DNA of 7,932 nucleotides from Chlamydiota bacterium (lineage in GTDB: Bacteria > Auribacterota > UBA3054 > B51-G9), in NCBI GenBank assembly GCA_030596365.1, contig JAUVKG010000117.1, positions 1 through 7,932 of the forward strand. The letters run 5' to 3'. Below the pieces are notes generated by a model that did no database searches, had not been told where the DNA came from, and saw only the letters and a list, made by a program, of their open reading frames with translations. The translations under genes were made by a program, and so were the position numbers. Positions 1-6,932 of the stretch are shown here, in pieces (within the stretch, counting starts at the first letter, position 1; each line of letters starts with the position of its first letter).

Positions 1-18
1 TTAAATTTTAATTATTTT

Positions 19-46
19 GACAAAACAATTTACGACAAAACAATTT
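19..46. repeat. 13-bp tandem direct repeat
   Basis: GACAAAACAATTT occurs at 19-31 and again at 34-46, separated by two bases, giving a 15-bp period. It lies at the left edge of the window, about 85 bp upstream of the promoter of the first gene. A short inverted repeat follows (AAATACA at 50-56 and TGTATTT at 61-67, 4-base loop, then T-rich), which could be a weak terminator of an upstream gene outside the window. Function is unknown; a tandem binding site or simple AT-rich drift are both possible. Confidence 0.5.
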
Positions 47-98
47 TTTAAATACAAAAATGTATTTTTCTGCGGGATGATAGTGCATTCAAATAATA

Positions 99-128
99 AA
101 TTAGTTACTAATGATTGAAAATAATGAC
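99..128 (+). promoter_or_regulatory. Intergenic palindromic box, copy 1
   Basis: AATTAGTTACTAA sits at 99-111, and its core TTAGT-T-ACTAA is a perfect 5+1+5 palindrome. An A-rich stretch and then GAC at 126-128 follow, as in the two other copies at 2558-2588 and 6819-6848. The palindrome ends 20 bases before the candidate -35, a position typical of activator sites. It could be an operator, or part of a dispersed intergenic repeat. No protein that would bind it can be named. Confidence 0.45.
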
Positions 129-131
129 TGG

Positions 132-160
132 TTGGCTTCTCTTTTTCTTTGATATAATAT
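132..160 (+). promoter_or_regulatory. Candidate sigma70 promoter of the lyase gene
   Basis: TTGGCT at 132-137 serves as -35. The -10 is TATAAT at 153-158 (15-bp spacer) or TAATAT at 155-160 (17-bp spacer). ATATAATATTTAATAA at 152-167 is identical to 6875-6890 in the promoter region of the oxidoreductase gene. Transcription would start near 165, leaving a leader of about 40 bases. The short spacer for the better -10 suggests a weaker or activator-dependent promoter. Confidence 0.5.
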
Positions 161-203
161 TTAATAATTTCAAATTTATTTAATCACTAAAAACAAGAAT
201 ATC

Positions 204-2504
204 ATGAAAAAATTTACTAAACTTTTAACCACAATTGTAACGCTCTCTCTTGTGCTAACGGTATCAGTTAATGCGGACGACATTACAGTTAGTAACCCCT
301 CAAGTCCTCCGGCAGAAAATGTTTCTGGAAATTCAAATAATAATTCTTTGATGAAAGTTAAGCAGCTAATTGATATCGCTCCCGCGTGGTCAGGACACCC
401 GGCTGCATTTGCGCTTGTAACCGCGGGAGACAAACAATTTGTTGCTTTTTATGCTCCAAATCGTCAACTTACTCTTGCCGCGCGTGATTTAAATTCTACT
501 AACTGGAGTTTTGTAAAACTTGATGAAATTGTCGCGCTGGATGCTCATAACTACATTGCAATGACAATTGATCGTGATGGCTATCTTCATCTTTCCGCCA
601 ACATGCATGTAAATCCTTTGAATTATAGGCGAGCGGAAAAACCGTATGATATAAGTTCGTTCAAAAAATTGAATTTTATGACTGGCAAAGAAGAAAAGAA
701 ATGCACATATCCAATATTTTTTAACGATAAAGCGGGAAATTTACTGTTTAAATATCGGACAGGCCATAGCGGCAGCGGAAACGAGATTATAAATATTTAT
801 GATGAAAAAACAAAAACGTGGGAAAGAAAAATAAAAGACAACAAATCATTAAGCCGAAATATTACTGACCTGAAAATTAAACCGCTCCCTGTTGGCAACA
901 GTCCCGAAAAATCCAAACCCGCAAAACAAAAATTTGATGTTCCTCTTTTGGACGGAAAAGGAAAAATGAACGCATATCAGAGCGGACCCGCAAAAGGTCC
1001 CGATGGATTTTATCATCTCGGCTGGGTTTGGAGAGATCAGTATGGCTGCCAATATAATCATGACGTTCAATATGCGCGAAGTAAAGACTTGATTCACTGG
1101 GAAAGCAGCAATGGAAAACCGATAAAGCTGCCTATCACGATTAAAACCGGGGAAACAGTTGATCCAATCCATATTTTCGGTGGACTTTTGAATTCTTTAA
1201 AAATTTGTTTTGATTCAAAAGGCAGATGCGTTATGACGTATTTTAAATTCGACCAGGATGCAAATACACAGGTTTATGCTGCACGGTGTGAAAAGAGCGG
1301 CTGGAAAATTTATCAAATTACTGATTGGACAAATCGCTGGGATTTTAATGGAGGAGGATCAATTCCAAACATGATTGTGAACAGCGGAATACGTTACAAA
1401 CCGGGAATAGGATTATATTATGAATTCCGCAATAAATACATTTTCGGTGACTTAAGGAGATACGTTTATTTCCTTGATGAAAAAACATTAAAACCCATTT
1501 CGGCGCCTGCTCCTGTATATCCTGATATAATCAGCGAAATAAGATCTAAAGTAAAAGGAATGCAGGTTAATCTATCAGGACATTTTCCTTATTATTTACG
1601 GTGGGAAACTCTTGGAGGTCAAAGAGACATTGTGAAAAATCTCAATTGGGTTCCAAAAAACCAAATGCTTCAGCTTGTGGAATTTGAGTGGAATAAATCA
1701 ATTGATAAAAAACTTTATGTTCCGTTTGAAGACAGGAATGCTTCATACAAAGAATTCTTCTCGCGGGGAATTTTAAACGGAAACAATGCTCTTCTCATGC
1801 CTATAAAGAAAGCTTTTAATAAAAAAGATTATGTTACAACAGTAAAATTATACAGAAAATTTTTATCATTAAGACCACACGTAGAAATTGAGAGTACAGT
1901 TAGTAAAGAAAATATTTTAAAAACAGCTGACAAATTTTATCAGCATAAATTTGACTTTAACAATATTAAAAGAACTTTACTCTTCGATATCAATACCTGG
2001 TACCCTTTTAAAAATGACGTTCTGGTAAACTGGGATGTTACTCGCGCACTTACTCTTGCTTGCCGACCGGTTAAATTTGATGAGCTGAAAAAAATCAGTC
2101 CGTTTGCAGATTGGTATAATCAATTAAACACTCTGCCTCATCTTACAGCTTTTGGAAAAGCTTATGCAATCAGCAAAAAGCCAAAATATGCACGAATGTT
2201 TATTCATGATCTGCAAGATTGGATGTATGACAATCCGGTTCCTTCTTCACCGACAGCATTGCCGGGACCGTGGTATATTACTCTTGCGACCTCGCGTATA
2301 AACGGTCCGTTAACAGACTATATAAGTTTATTTGCGGAATCAAAAGATGTTAGTGATGTTGAATTTTTCTATTTGATAAATACGGTAAAAAAACATAAGG
2401 ATTATCTGAAAGCGTGTTTAAAATCAGACAAATTTGATATAATGGAAAAAACAGCTGCAAATAAAGCTTTAAGAAATATAGTAATCAAAGCATTTTGCTT
2501 TTAG
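204..2504 (+). CDS. Secreted BNR_4 propeller (PL24/PL25 ulvan-lyase-like) fused to a heparinase II/III N-terminal domain, apparently truncated
   Basis: This is probably an exported polysaccharide lyase. Residues 1-24 look like a signal peptide (KK start, hydrophobic 7-20, V-N-A before the cut), so it acts outside the cytoplasm. Residues ~55-500 resemble the BNR_4 seven-bladed propeller of ulvan lyases. H115 and H135 are 20 apart, and Y169 and R185 are 16 apart; from memory this matches the catalytic H, H, Y and R of PL25 (H123, H143, Y188, R204). Residues ~530-740 look like the alpha/alpha-toroid N-terminal domain of heparinase II/III enzymes: an ADKFYQHKFDF-like segment, then L-P-H-L-x-x-x-G-K-A-Y, K-Y-A-R-x-F, D-W-M-x-D-N-P, and W-x-x-x-L-x-x-S-R. 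The protein ends at 766, just where the NHxxxE-like segment should start, so the beta-sandwich part is missing. The substrate (ulvan or another uronate-containing glycan) is inferred. The ATG at 204 is chosen because it gives the signal peptide; no clear Shine-Dalgarno precedes it. Confidence 0.85.
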   Translation: MKKFTKLLTTIVTLSLVLTVSVNADDITVSNPSSPPAENVSGNSNNNSLMKVKQLIDIAPAWSGHPAAFALVTAGDKQFVAFYAPNRQLTLAARDLNSTNWSFVKLDEIVALDAHNYIAMTIDRDGYLHLSANMHVNPLNYRRAEKPYDISSFKKLNFMTGKEEKKCTYPIFFNDKAGNLLFKYRTGHSGSGNEIINIYDEKTKTWERKIKDNKSLSRNITDLKIKPLPVGNSPEKSKPAKQKFDVPLLDGKGKMNAYQSGPAKGPDGFYHLGWVWRDQYGCQYNHDVQYARSKDLIHWESSNGKPIKLPITIKTGETVDPIHIFGGLLNSLKICFDSKGRCVMTYFKFDQDANTQVYAARCEKSGWKIYQITDWTNRWDFNGGGSIPNMIVNSGIRYKPGIGLYYEFRNKYIFGDLRRYVYFLDEKTLKPISAPAPVYPDIISEIRSKVKGMQVNLSGHFPYYLRWETLGGQRDIVKNLNWVPKNQMLQLVEFEWNKSIDKKLYVPFEDRNASYKEFFSRGILNGNNALLMPIKKAFNKKDYVTTVKLYRKFLSLRPHVEIESTVSKENILKTADKFYQHKFDFNNIKRTLLFDINTWYPFKNDVLVNWDVTRALTLACRPVKFDELKKISPFADWYNQLNTLPHLTAFGKAYAISKKPKYARMFIHDLQDWMYDNPVPSSPTALPGPWYITLATSRINGPLTDYISLFAESKDVSDVEFFYLINTVKKHKDYLKACLKSDKFDIMEKTAANKALRNIVIKAFCF

Positions 2505-2513
2505 TTTTAACAG

Positions 2514-2553
2514 TTCCAAAGCGTTATAATCATTGGAAATCCTGATGTTCCAA
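2514..2553 (+). repeat. TTCCAA / TTGGAA / TTCCAA alternating inverted repeats
   Basis: TTCCAA at 2514-2519, TTGGAA at 2533-2538 and TTCCAA at 2548-2553 lie just after the lyase stop codon. The middle element can pair with either neighbour (loops of 13 and 9 bases), so two exclusive short hairpins are possible. GTTCCAAA is also a direct repeat at 2513-2520 and 2547-2554. The stems are only 6 bp and no U-tract follows, so a classical terminator is unlikely. It may be a weak attenuator or simply chance. Confidence 0.3.
2525..2530 (+). promoter_or_regulatory. Possible -10 element before the GspK-like gene
   Basis: TATAAT at 2525-2530 is a perfect -10 hexamer, but no good -35 lies 16-18 bases upstream (TTAGTT at 2501-2506 is the nearest T-rich candidate, overlapping the lyase stop). 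Transcription would start near 2537. If it is not used, the GspK-like gene is read through from the lyase promoter across the 68-bp gap. Confidence 0.25.
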
Positions 2554-2557
2554 AATT

Positions 2558-2588
2558 AATTAGTTGCTAAAAATGAAAAATCACAGAC
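2558..2588 (+). promoter_or_regulatory. Intergenic palindromic box, copy 2 (overlaps the gene start)
   Basis: AATTAGTTGCTAA at 2558-2570 differs by one base from the copies at 99 and 6819. The A-rich stretch that follows contains the ATG of the GspK-like gene at 2573, and GAC comes at 2586-2588, 16 bases after the box (15 in the other copies). Here the element is too close to the start codon to act as an upstream activator site. It could work as a repressor site or in translation, or it could be repeat DNA captured as the start of the gene. Confidence 0.4.
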
Positions 2589-5500
2589 TACGAACCACGG
2601 ACCACGGACCACCCCAGCATGACCACACTTTGCGTGTTACTTCGTTAGCGCGGGGCACGCGGGCCACGGGCCACGGATTACGGGCCACGGATTTCTCCGG
2701 TATTGCTCTTGTTGCTGTTCTTGCTATTCTTGTTGTGCTTGCGATTATGGCGGCAACGTTTACTGTTTTAATGAATATTGAAAATAAACAAAGCAAAGTC
2801 CACATGAATTCTCAACAATTGGATATGCTTGTTAGCGCGGGGCTTGAACACGCCAAGGCGATGCTTACAGTTGAAGAGCTGGACGCAAACCACTGGAACA
2901 GAGTTGCCAATACAGTTGCGGAAGTCTCACAATCTGCTAATGTTGAAGGAAAAGATCGTTGGATGTACATGAAAGATGGCACAGGAAAAAGAATAGGCAG
3001 ATACAGAATTCGAATTGAAGATGAAGCAGCAAAAGTAAATGTTCAAAAAGCATTTCTTACAAAAAATTCAAAAGGTACAGGATGGGATACCGGCGAAGTA
3101 GTTTTACCTCGCGCTCTTGGCGTTCACCCAAAAACTGCAAAAAAAATTATTGATTTTCGATATGGTAAAAATAAACTTCCGGGCGCGCGCGGCGATGATG
3201 ACCAGAATAATTTAATACTAATGGCGGACGGAATTGACAATAACGCTAATGGAGTCATCGATGAAGAAGATGAAGGCATAAATGATCCGCGTGAATATTC
3301 GGCGGAGCATCTGAAAGGTGACGATCGTAAATTCAGCAGTATGACTGAACTTATGACCGCATTAACAGGCGGTAAAAATAAAATACTACTGAATACTCAA
3401 GCTCAAATGATGCGTGAAATCCCACATCGGGCAACAATATATTCCTGTGATATGCCGGGCTCTCCAACATTACCTAACGAAAATCCTTCTGATATTAATT
3501 GTATGACAACTCGTGAATGCAGAAAATTACTGATAAAAGCTAATGCGGTAAATCCTTTCGAGCCGAATTCCGTAAAACAAATGCAGCTTGCGGCAAATTT
3601 AATTGATTATCGTGATGAAAATCATGTGCTTTCAACTCTTGGTTCCACTTATGGTGTTGAAGCGATCTGTTTTAATGAAATTCTTGCCAATGATGAAACG
3701 GCCACAATTGACGCATCTTATGCAATGGCGCCATTTGTAGATAAAACCTATTGGAAAGAAGTTTGTGGAAGTGAAGACGGAGGAAGAATGTTTCATCTCG
3801 TTGATATGATTTATAATGCCGTTCCTGCTGACGCGCAGAATGCTTATGCGATTGATCCGCGTAAAGCGTGGAGAATTGACCCTGAAAAAAATATTGGGAA
3901 AATAAGATTTCTTTCCGGTGATAAAGCAGTTATTACATTTCCAAAGGCAATTGGCAAAAAGGGAAACAGGCTTTCTGTTACTACTTATTATAACACAGTT
4001 ATACCTGAGAAATTGCCGGGGCCTTCGTCAAGACCGGGGTTGAGATGGTCAAAAGCAACGGGCGTATTGGGCAGCGGAAGTCAACACGAAACTCTATATC
4101 GGGATCTGATAAAGGTATTGAAAAAATTAAATAGCACAGATGGAGATCTCCCTCTGTTTCCCAAAAACTATTTCAGGAACTCATTGTTAAATATTTATCA
4201 ATGGGCTAATGATATAAACAATGATAATCACGCGGTTGGCTGCTTTAAAATCCTTTCGGGTGATCAGAGAGAAATTACAATCAGTACAACAGATTATAAT
4301 AGTCCAAATCTAAAGTTTACTCCCGCAACAACTAACGATTATCCGAATTTAAGCATTACTGTTAATTCATGGAGCCCGGTTTATCCTTCTGCCAATGTGC
4401 CAAGAGCAAACAGAACTTATCTTTTAAGGGCGAGAAAGCCCGAATCGGGAAAATATTTTAAAATTATGATTGTACGTCCGGCAAAAGGACGTTATAGCAA
4501 TATTGCCGGTTATCCTGACGAACTCGGTGTTTCAGGTAATGTTGGCGGAAGTTTTACTTCTGATAAAGATCTTGAAAAACTTTGGAATTATAATGACGGC
4601 AAACCGGTAAGAACAAAAGCCGGCGGATGGATGAAAATAATGATTACATCTTCACCTGAAGCTGATGTTAGTAAAAAAAATGGTCAATATATTCCTTATA
4701 TTAGAATTTTAGGTCCCGAAATCGTTGAAATGTATAACGCTTCTGCGACGCCTATTTCTCTTGCAAACTGGAGAGTGATTTGTAATACCGGAAGTCTTGC
4801 CACTCAGATTGGCAGAATACGCAGCACGGAATATTATGACCAGAAATTAAGACGTGGAATTGTTGATGATAATCCGGTAGTTCAGCCCCGCGGTCATTTT
4901 TATCTTGTAAACAACAAAAGATTATTTGACGCGAATTACGGAAACGCTGATGAAAAATGGGGTTCAGCCGCAAATGAACAAGTGCCTGTTTTTCAAATGG
5001 ACGAACAGAATTGGGGAGTAACTTATAAAATCAAAAGCACAAGAATGTCTTATGGTGAGGGACCAAATAAAGACAGATGGGGTTATATCATTAATATTGA
5101 TGAAAATGGTCTTGATAAAGAAATATTTAACCTTGAAACTATTAAATTCGTTGATAAAGAAGGTGTAGATGATGACGATTCGTGGAATAATGTTATGGCG
5201 CCGGTGCTTTCTCATTTTATTTATAAAAAGAACGAAATATTTATTAGACCGATCGGTCCTGATAACGTTATCCAAAAAGGCGAATTAGTTGGTAAATCTA
5301 TTATGGTTCTTGGAATGCCGCACAGCGGCGGAATCGTTTCTTTAACACTAAAAAACGAATACGACCAGGTCTGCGCCAGAACTGTTGATTACGGTAAAGT
5401 TGATGTTGATGAACTTGAAGTAAGCACGGAAAAAATAGATCCCACAAAAAACACCTGGGTGAAAAGACAAGAACCTTCTATCGGCGGTACGGAAAATAAA

Positions 5501-6814
5501 GCCGAAAATCGCGCTATGCAGACACATCATAACGATAAATTCTTTATAAAAAACGGTCCTTATTGCAGTATTGGTGAAGCGCGTAACATTTCCACAGGTA
5601 ATGATTTCGAGCGGCTTGGTGGCAGCGGTGATATTTCTAAAGGTGTCTCCGCGCTCCGCTCTCTCTCAAAACATATGTCTTCATCTCATGTGCGCCTAGA
5701 ATCTTGTCTTGGTGATGTAACACGAATTGGTTGGAATCAGGCTTATGGTGAAGTGGCAAAATCATCGTTAAGGTCAGTACAAGCCAAAACCGGCGGATGG
5801 AAGCTAAATAAATGGGCAGGGCATACACTTCGTTTTCTTACAGGACCATTACGCGGCGAGAAATATCCAATAATATCTAATTCTAAAAATACTATTACTC
5901 TCGCGGAAAAAAACACAAAATACATTCCACGTTCAGCTCCAAACCGTAAAGCTGTAAAACCCAATGCAGACGATAAATTTACGATTGGCCCGGGTTATGT
6001 GACACCAATGTGTTATACAAGAAAAAGCGGTGAGTCAGCAACATGGACATGGGAAAACGTGATACCTTTTCCCGGAACTTATGATTTATATATTCACGGT
6101 CTTAATGACGCAATTGACACGACAGAATTTCTTGAAGAAAATAATAACGCGTCACTTGATGTTGAAGTTTGGAATTATGAAACTAAAGAATTTGATATGC
6201 TAAAAAAACGCGGACAGTACGGTAAACAAGATTCTTTTAATGCAGGAAAAATCAAACCGGAAAAAATTTCAGAAGACGGCAGTATTAAAATCAGATTGAC
6301 AGCCCATAATGTTATTGAACGAAATATTGACGATAAAACCGGTAAAACAATGGTCGGATCAGGTGGTAAACAAACCGGCATCGCCTGGTTTAATTATGCT
6401 GTCGTAACCCCTGTTCCCGTGCCCGGCAGAGTAAACATAAATACCGCACCGCCACGCCTGCTTGCAAGTTTACCAGGAATGAATTCCGATATTGCAAAGA
6501 ATATTTTCGAAGGTCTTGATAGAAATAATAAAAAAACTTTAAAGCCTTATCAAAACCTTGGAGATGTATTGAAGGTAAAAAATATGACGCCTGATATTTT
6601 TGAAAGATGTGTTAATATTTTATCTCTTGACTCAACCTTTTTTACTGTTGAAGTAGAAGCACAATTACTAAAAAATAATCTCTCTAAAGAAAAAATAATT
6701 CCGGATATTGATTCAATTACAGCTACGAGAATAAAGCGATTTGTAATTAATACTGCCAGAACGGTAAGCGGTAATATAGATATCTATGAACTGGAAAGAT
6801 ATCCTGTGAAATAA
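2573..6814 (+). CDS. Giant GspK-like type II secretion minor pseudopilin with lamin-tail-like and jelly-roll-like segments
   Basis: GspK caps the pseudopilus tip in type II secretion. Numbered from ATG 2573 (1413 residues), the leader runs to G43 in F-S-G, before a hydrophobic helix at 44-67. There is no Glu at mature position 5, as expected for GspK. I-E-D-E-A-A-K-V-N-V at 148-157 matches the conserved GspK strand. Residues 222-233 form an EF-hand-like loop. G-V-E-A-I-C-F-N-E-I at 361-370 and V-E-M-Y-N-A-S at 718-724 with L-A-N-W look like lamin-tail strands split by about 345 residues. Residues ~1141-1284 may be a jelly-roll. R-V-N-I-N-T-A-P at 1286-1293 and L-P-G at 1300-1302 form the C-terminal helix-hairpin-helix. 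Typical GspK has about 320 residues. ATG 2573 is preferred to TTG 2564, which lies inside a conserved intergenic box; TTG 2630 would give a shorter leader. No other secretion genes are in view. Confidence 0.8.
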   Translation: MKNHRLRTTDHGPPQHDHTLRVTSLARGTRATGHGLRATDFSGIALVAVLAILVVLAIMAATFTVLMNIENKQSKVHMNSQQLDMLVSAGLEHAKAMLTVEELDANHWNRVANTVAEVSQSANVEGKDRWMYMKDGTGKRIGRYRIRIEDEAAKVNVQKAFLTKNSKGTGWDTGEVVLPRALGVHPKTAKKIIDFRYGKNKLPGARGDDDQNNLILMADGIDNNANGVIDEEDEGINDPREYSAEHLKGDDRKFSSMTELMTALTGGKNKILLNTQAQMMREIPHRATIYSCDMPGSPTLPNENPSDINCMTTRECRKLLIKANAVNPFEPNSVKQMQLAANLIDYRDENHVLSTLGSTYGVEAICFNEILANDETATIDASYAMAPFVDKTYWKEVCGSEDGGRMFHLVDMIYNAVPADAQNAYAIDPRKAWRIDPEKNIGKIRFLSGDKAVITFPKAIGKKGNRLSVTTYYNTVIPEKLPGPSSRPGLRWSKATGVLGSGSQHETLYRDLIKVLKKLNSTDGDLPLFPKNYFRNSLLNIYQWANDINNDNHAVGCFKILSGDQREITISTTDYNSPNLKFTPATTNDYPNLSITVNSWSPVYPSANVPRANRTYLLRARKPESGKYFKIMIVRPAKGRYSNIAGYPDELGVSGNVGGSFTSDKDLEKLWNYNDGKPVRTKAGGWMKIMITSSPEADVSKKNGQYIPYIRILGPEIVEMYNASATPISLANWRVICNTGSLATQIGRIRSTEYYDQKLRRGIVDDNPVVQPRGHFYLVNNKRLFDANYGNADEKWGSAANEQVPVFQMDEQNWGVTYKIKSTRMSYGEGPNKDRWGYIINIDENGLDKEIFNLETIKFVDKEGVDDDDSWNNVMAPVLSHFIYKKNEIFIRPIGPDNVIQKGELVGKSIMVLGMPHSGGIVSLTLKNEYDQVCARTVDYGKVDVDELEVSTEKIDPTKNTWVKRQEPSIGGTENKAENRAMQTHHNDKFFIKNGPYCSIGEARNISTGNDFERLGGSGDISKGVSALRSLSKHMSSSHVRLESCLGDVTRIGWNQAYGEVAKSSLRSVQAKTGGWKLNKWAGHTLRFLTGPLRGEKYPIISNSKNTITLAEKNTKYIPRSAPNRKAVKPNADDKFTIGPGYVTPMCYTRKSGESATWTWENVIPFPGTYDLYIHGLNDAIDTTEFLEENNNASLDVEVWNYETKEFDMLKKRGQYGKQDSFNAGKIKPEKISEDGSIKIRLTAHNVIERNIDDKTGKTMVGSGGKQTGIAWFNYAVVTPVPVPGRVNINTAPPRLLASLPGMNSDIAKNIFEGLDRNNKKTLKPYQNLGDVLKVKNMTPDIFERCVNILSLDSTFFTVEVEAQLLKNNLSKEKIIPDIDSITATRIKRFVINTARTVSGNIDIYELERYPVK
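2581..2691 (+). repeat. CCACGGA heptamer minisatellite coding the prepilin leader
   Basis: Two blocks of 7-bp units are visible. Block 1 (2581-2615) reads TCACAGA, CTACGAA, CCACGGA, CCACGGA, CCACCCC. Block 2 (2664-2691) reads CCACGGG, CCACGGA, TTACGGG, CCACGGA. A different 48-bp GC-rich stretch separates them. Because 7 is not a multiple of 3, three units code for a seven-residue T-T-D-H-G-P-R-like period, seen in the protein as R-T-T-D-H-G-P and G-H-G-L-R-A-T-D. The segment is far richer in G+C than the DNA around it. It lies exactly between the start codon and the prepilin cleavage site. Confidence 0.8.
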
Positions 6815-6818
6815 AGAA

Positions 6819-6848
6819 AATTAGTTACTAAAATCAAAAAATAACGAC
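6819..6848 (+). promoter_or_regulatory. Intergenic palindromic box, copy 3
   Basis: AATTAGTTACTAA at 6819-6831 is identical over 13 bases to the copy at 99-111. After six divergent bases the next seven (AAAATAA) are again identical, followed by YGAC. The palindrome ends 21 bases before the -35 of the oxidoreductase promoter, against 20 in copy 1, so spacing to the promoter is kept. This supports a regulatory site or a promoter-carrying repeat. Confidence 0.5.
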
Positions 6849-6852
6849 CCGT

Positions 6853-6881
6853 TTGACTTCATACAAGTTTTTGAATATAAT
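6853..6881 (+). promoter_or_regulatory. Near-consensus sigma70 promoter of the oxidoreductase gene
   Basis: TTGACT at 6853-6858 and TATAAT at 6876-6881 are separated by the ideal 17 bases. Transcription would start near 6888, giving a leader of about 45 bases to ATG 6933. This implies that the oxidoreductase has its own promoter rather than being read only from the GspK-like gene 118 bp upstream. Confidence 0.65.
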
Positions 6882-6932
6882 ATTTAATAAGTTTTAATTG
6901 CATATAATAAACTAAAGCGTTTTTAAAACATA

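Noticed and set aside
17..54. TTGACA at 17-22 as a -35 element
   Set aside because: No -10 hexamer lies 16-18 bases downstream; the nearest TAAATA at 49-54 is 26 bases away.
849..1172. Minus-strand open frame of about 107 codons
   Set aside because: It lies opposite the lyase gene, shows no recognisable domain and has no start context; it is a shadow of the coding strand, as are the other minus-strand frames across the window.
2564..2572. TTG at 2564 as start of the GspK-like gene
   Set aside because: It adds only three residues, falls inside the intergenic box shared with the other gaps, and an ATG follows at 2573.
2581..2691. CRISPR array as an explanation of the repeats
   Set aside because: Units are 7 bp in tandem with no unique spacers of regular length, and they are in frame with the prepilin gene.
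4474..4493. Inverted repeat ACGTCC / GGACGT with a 7-base loop
   Set aside because: It is within coding sequence, the stem is only 6 bp, and no T-run follows.
5247..5258. Perfect 12-bp palindrome GACCGATCGGTC
   Set aside because: It lies inside the GspK-like reading frame, coding for R-P-I-G-P, with no promoter nearby; a single palindrome of this size in a 4-kb gene is not enough to claim a site.
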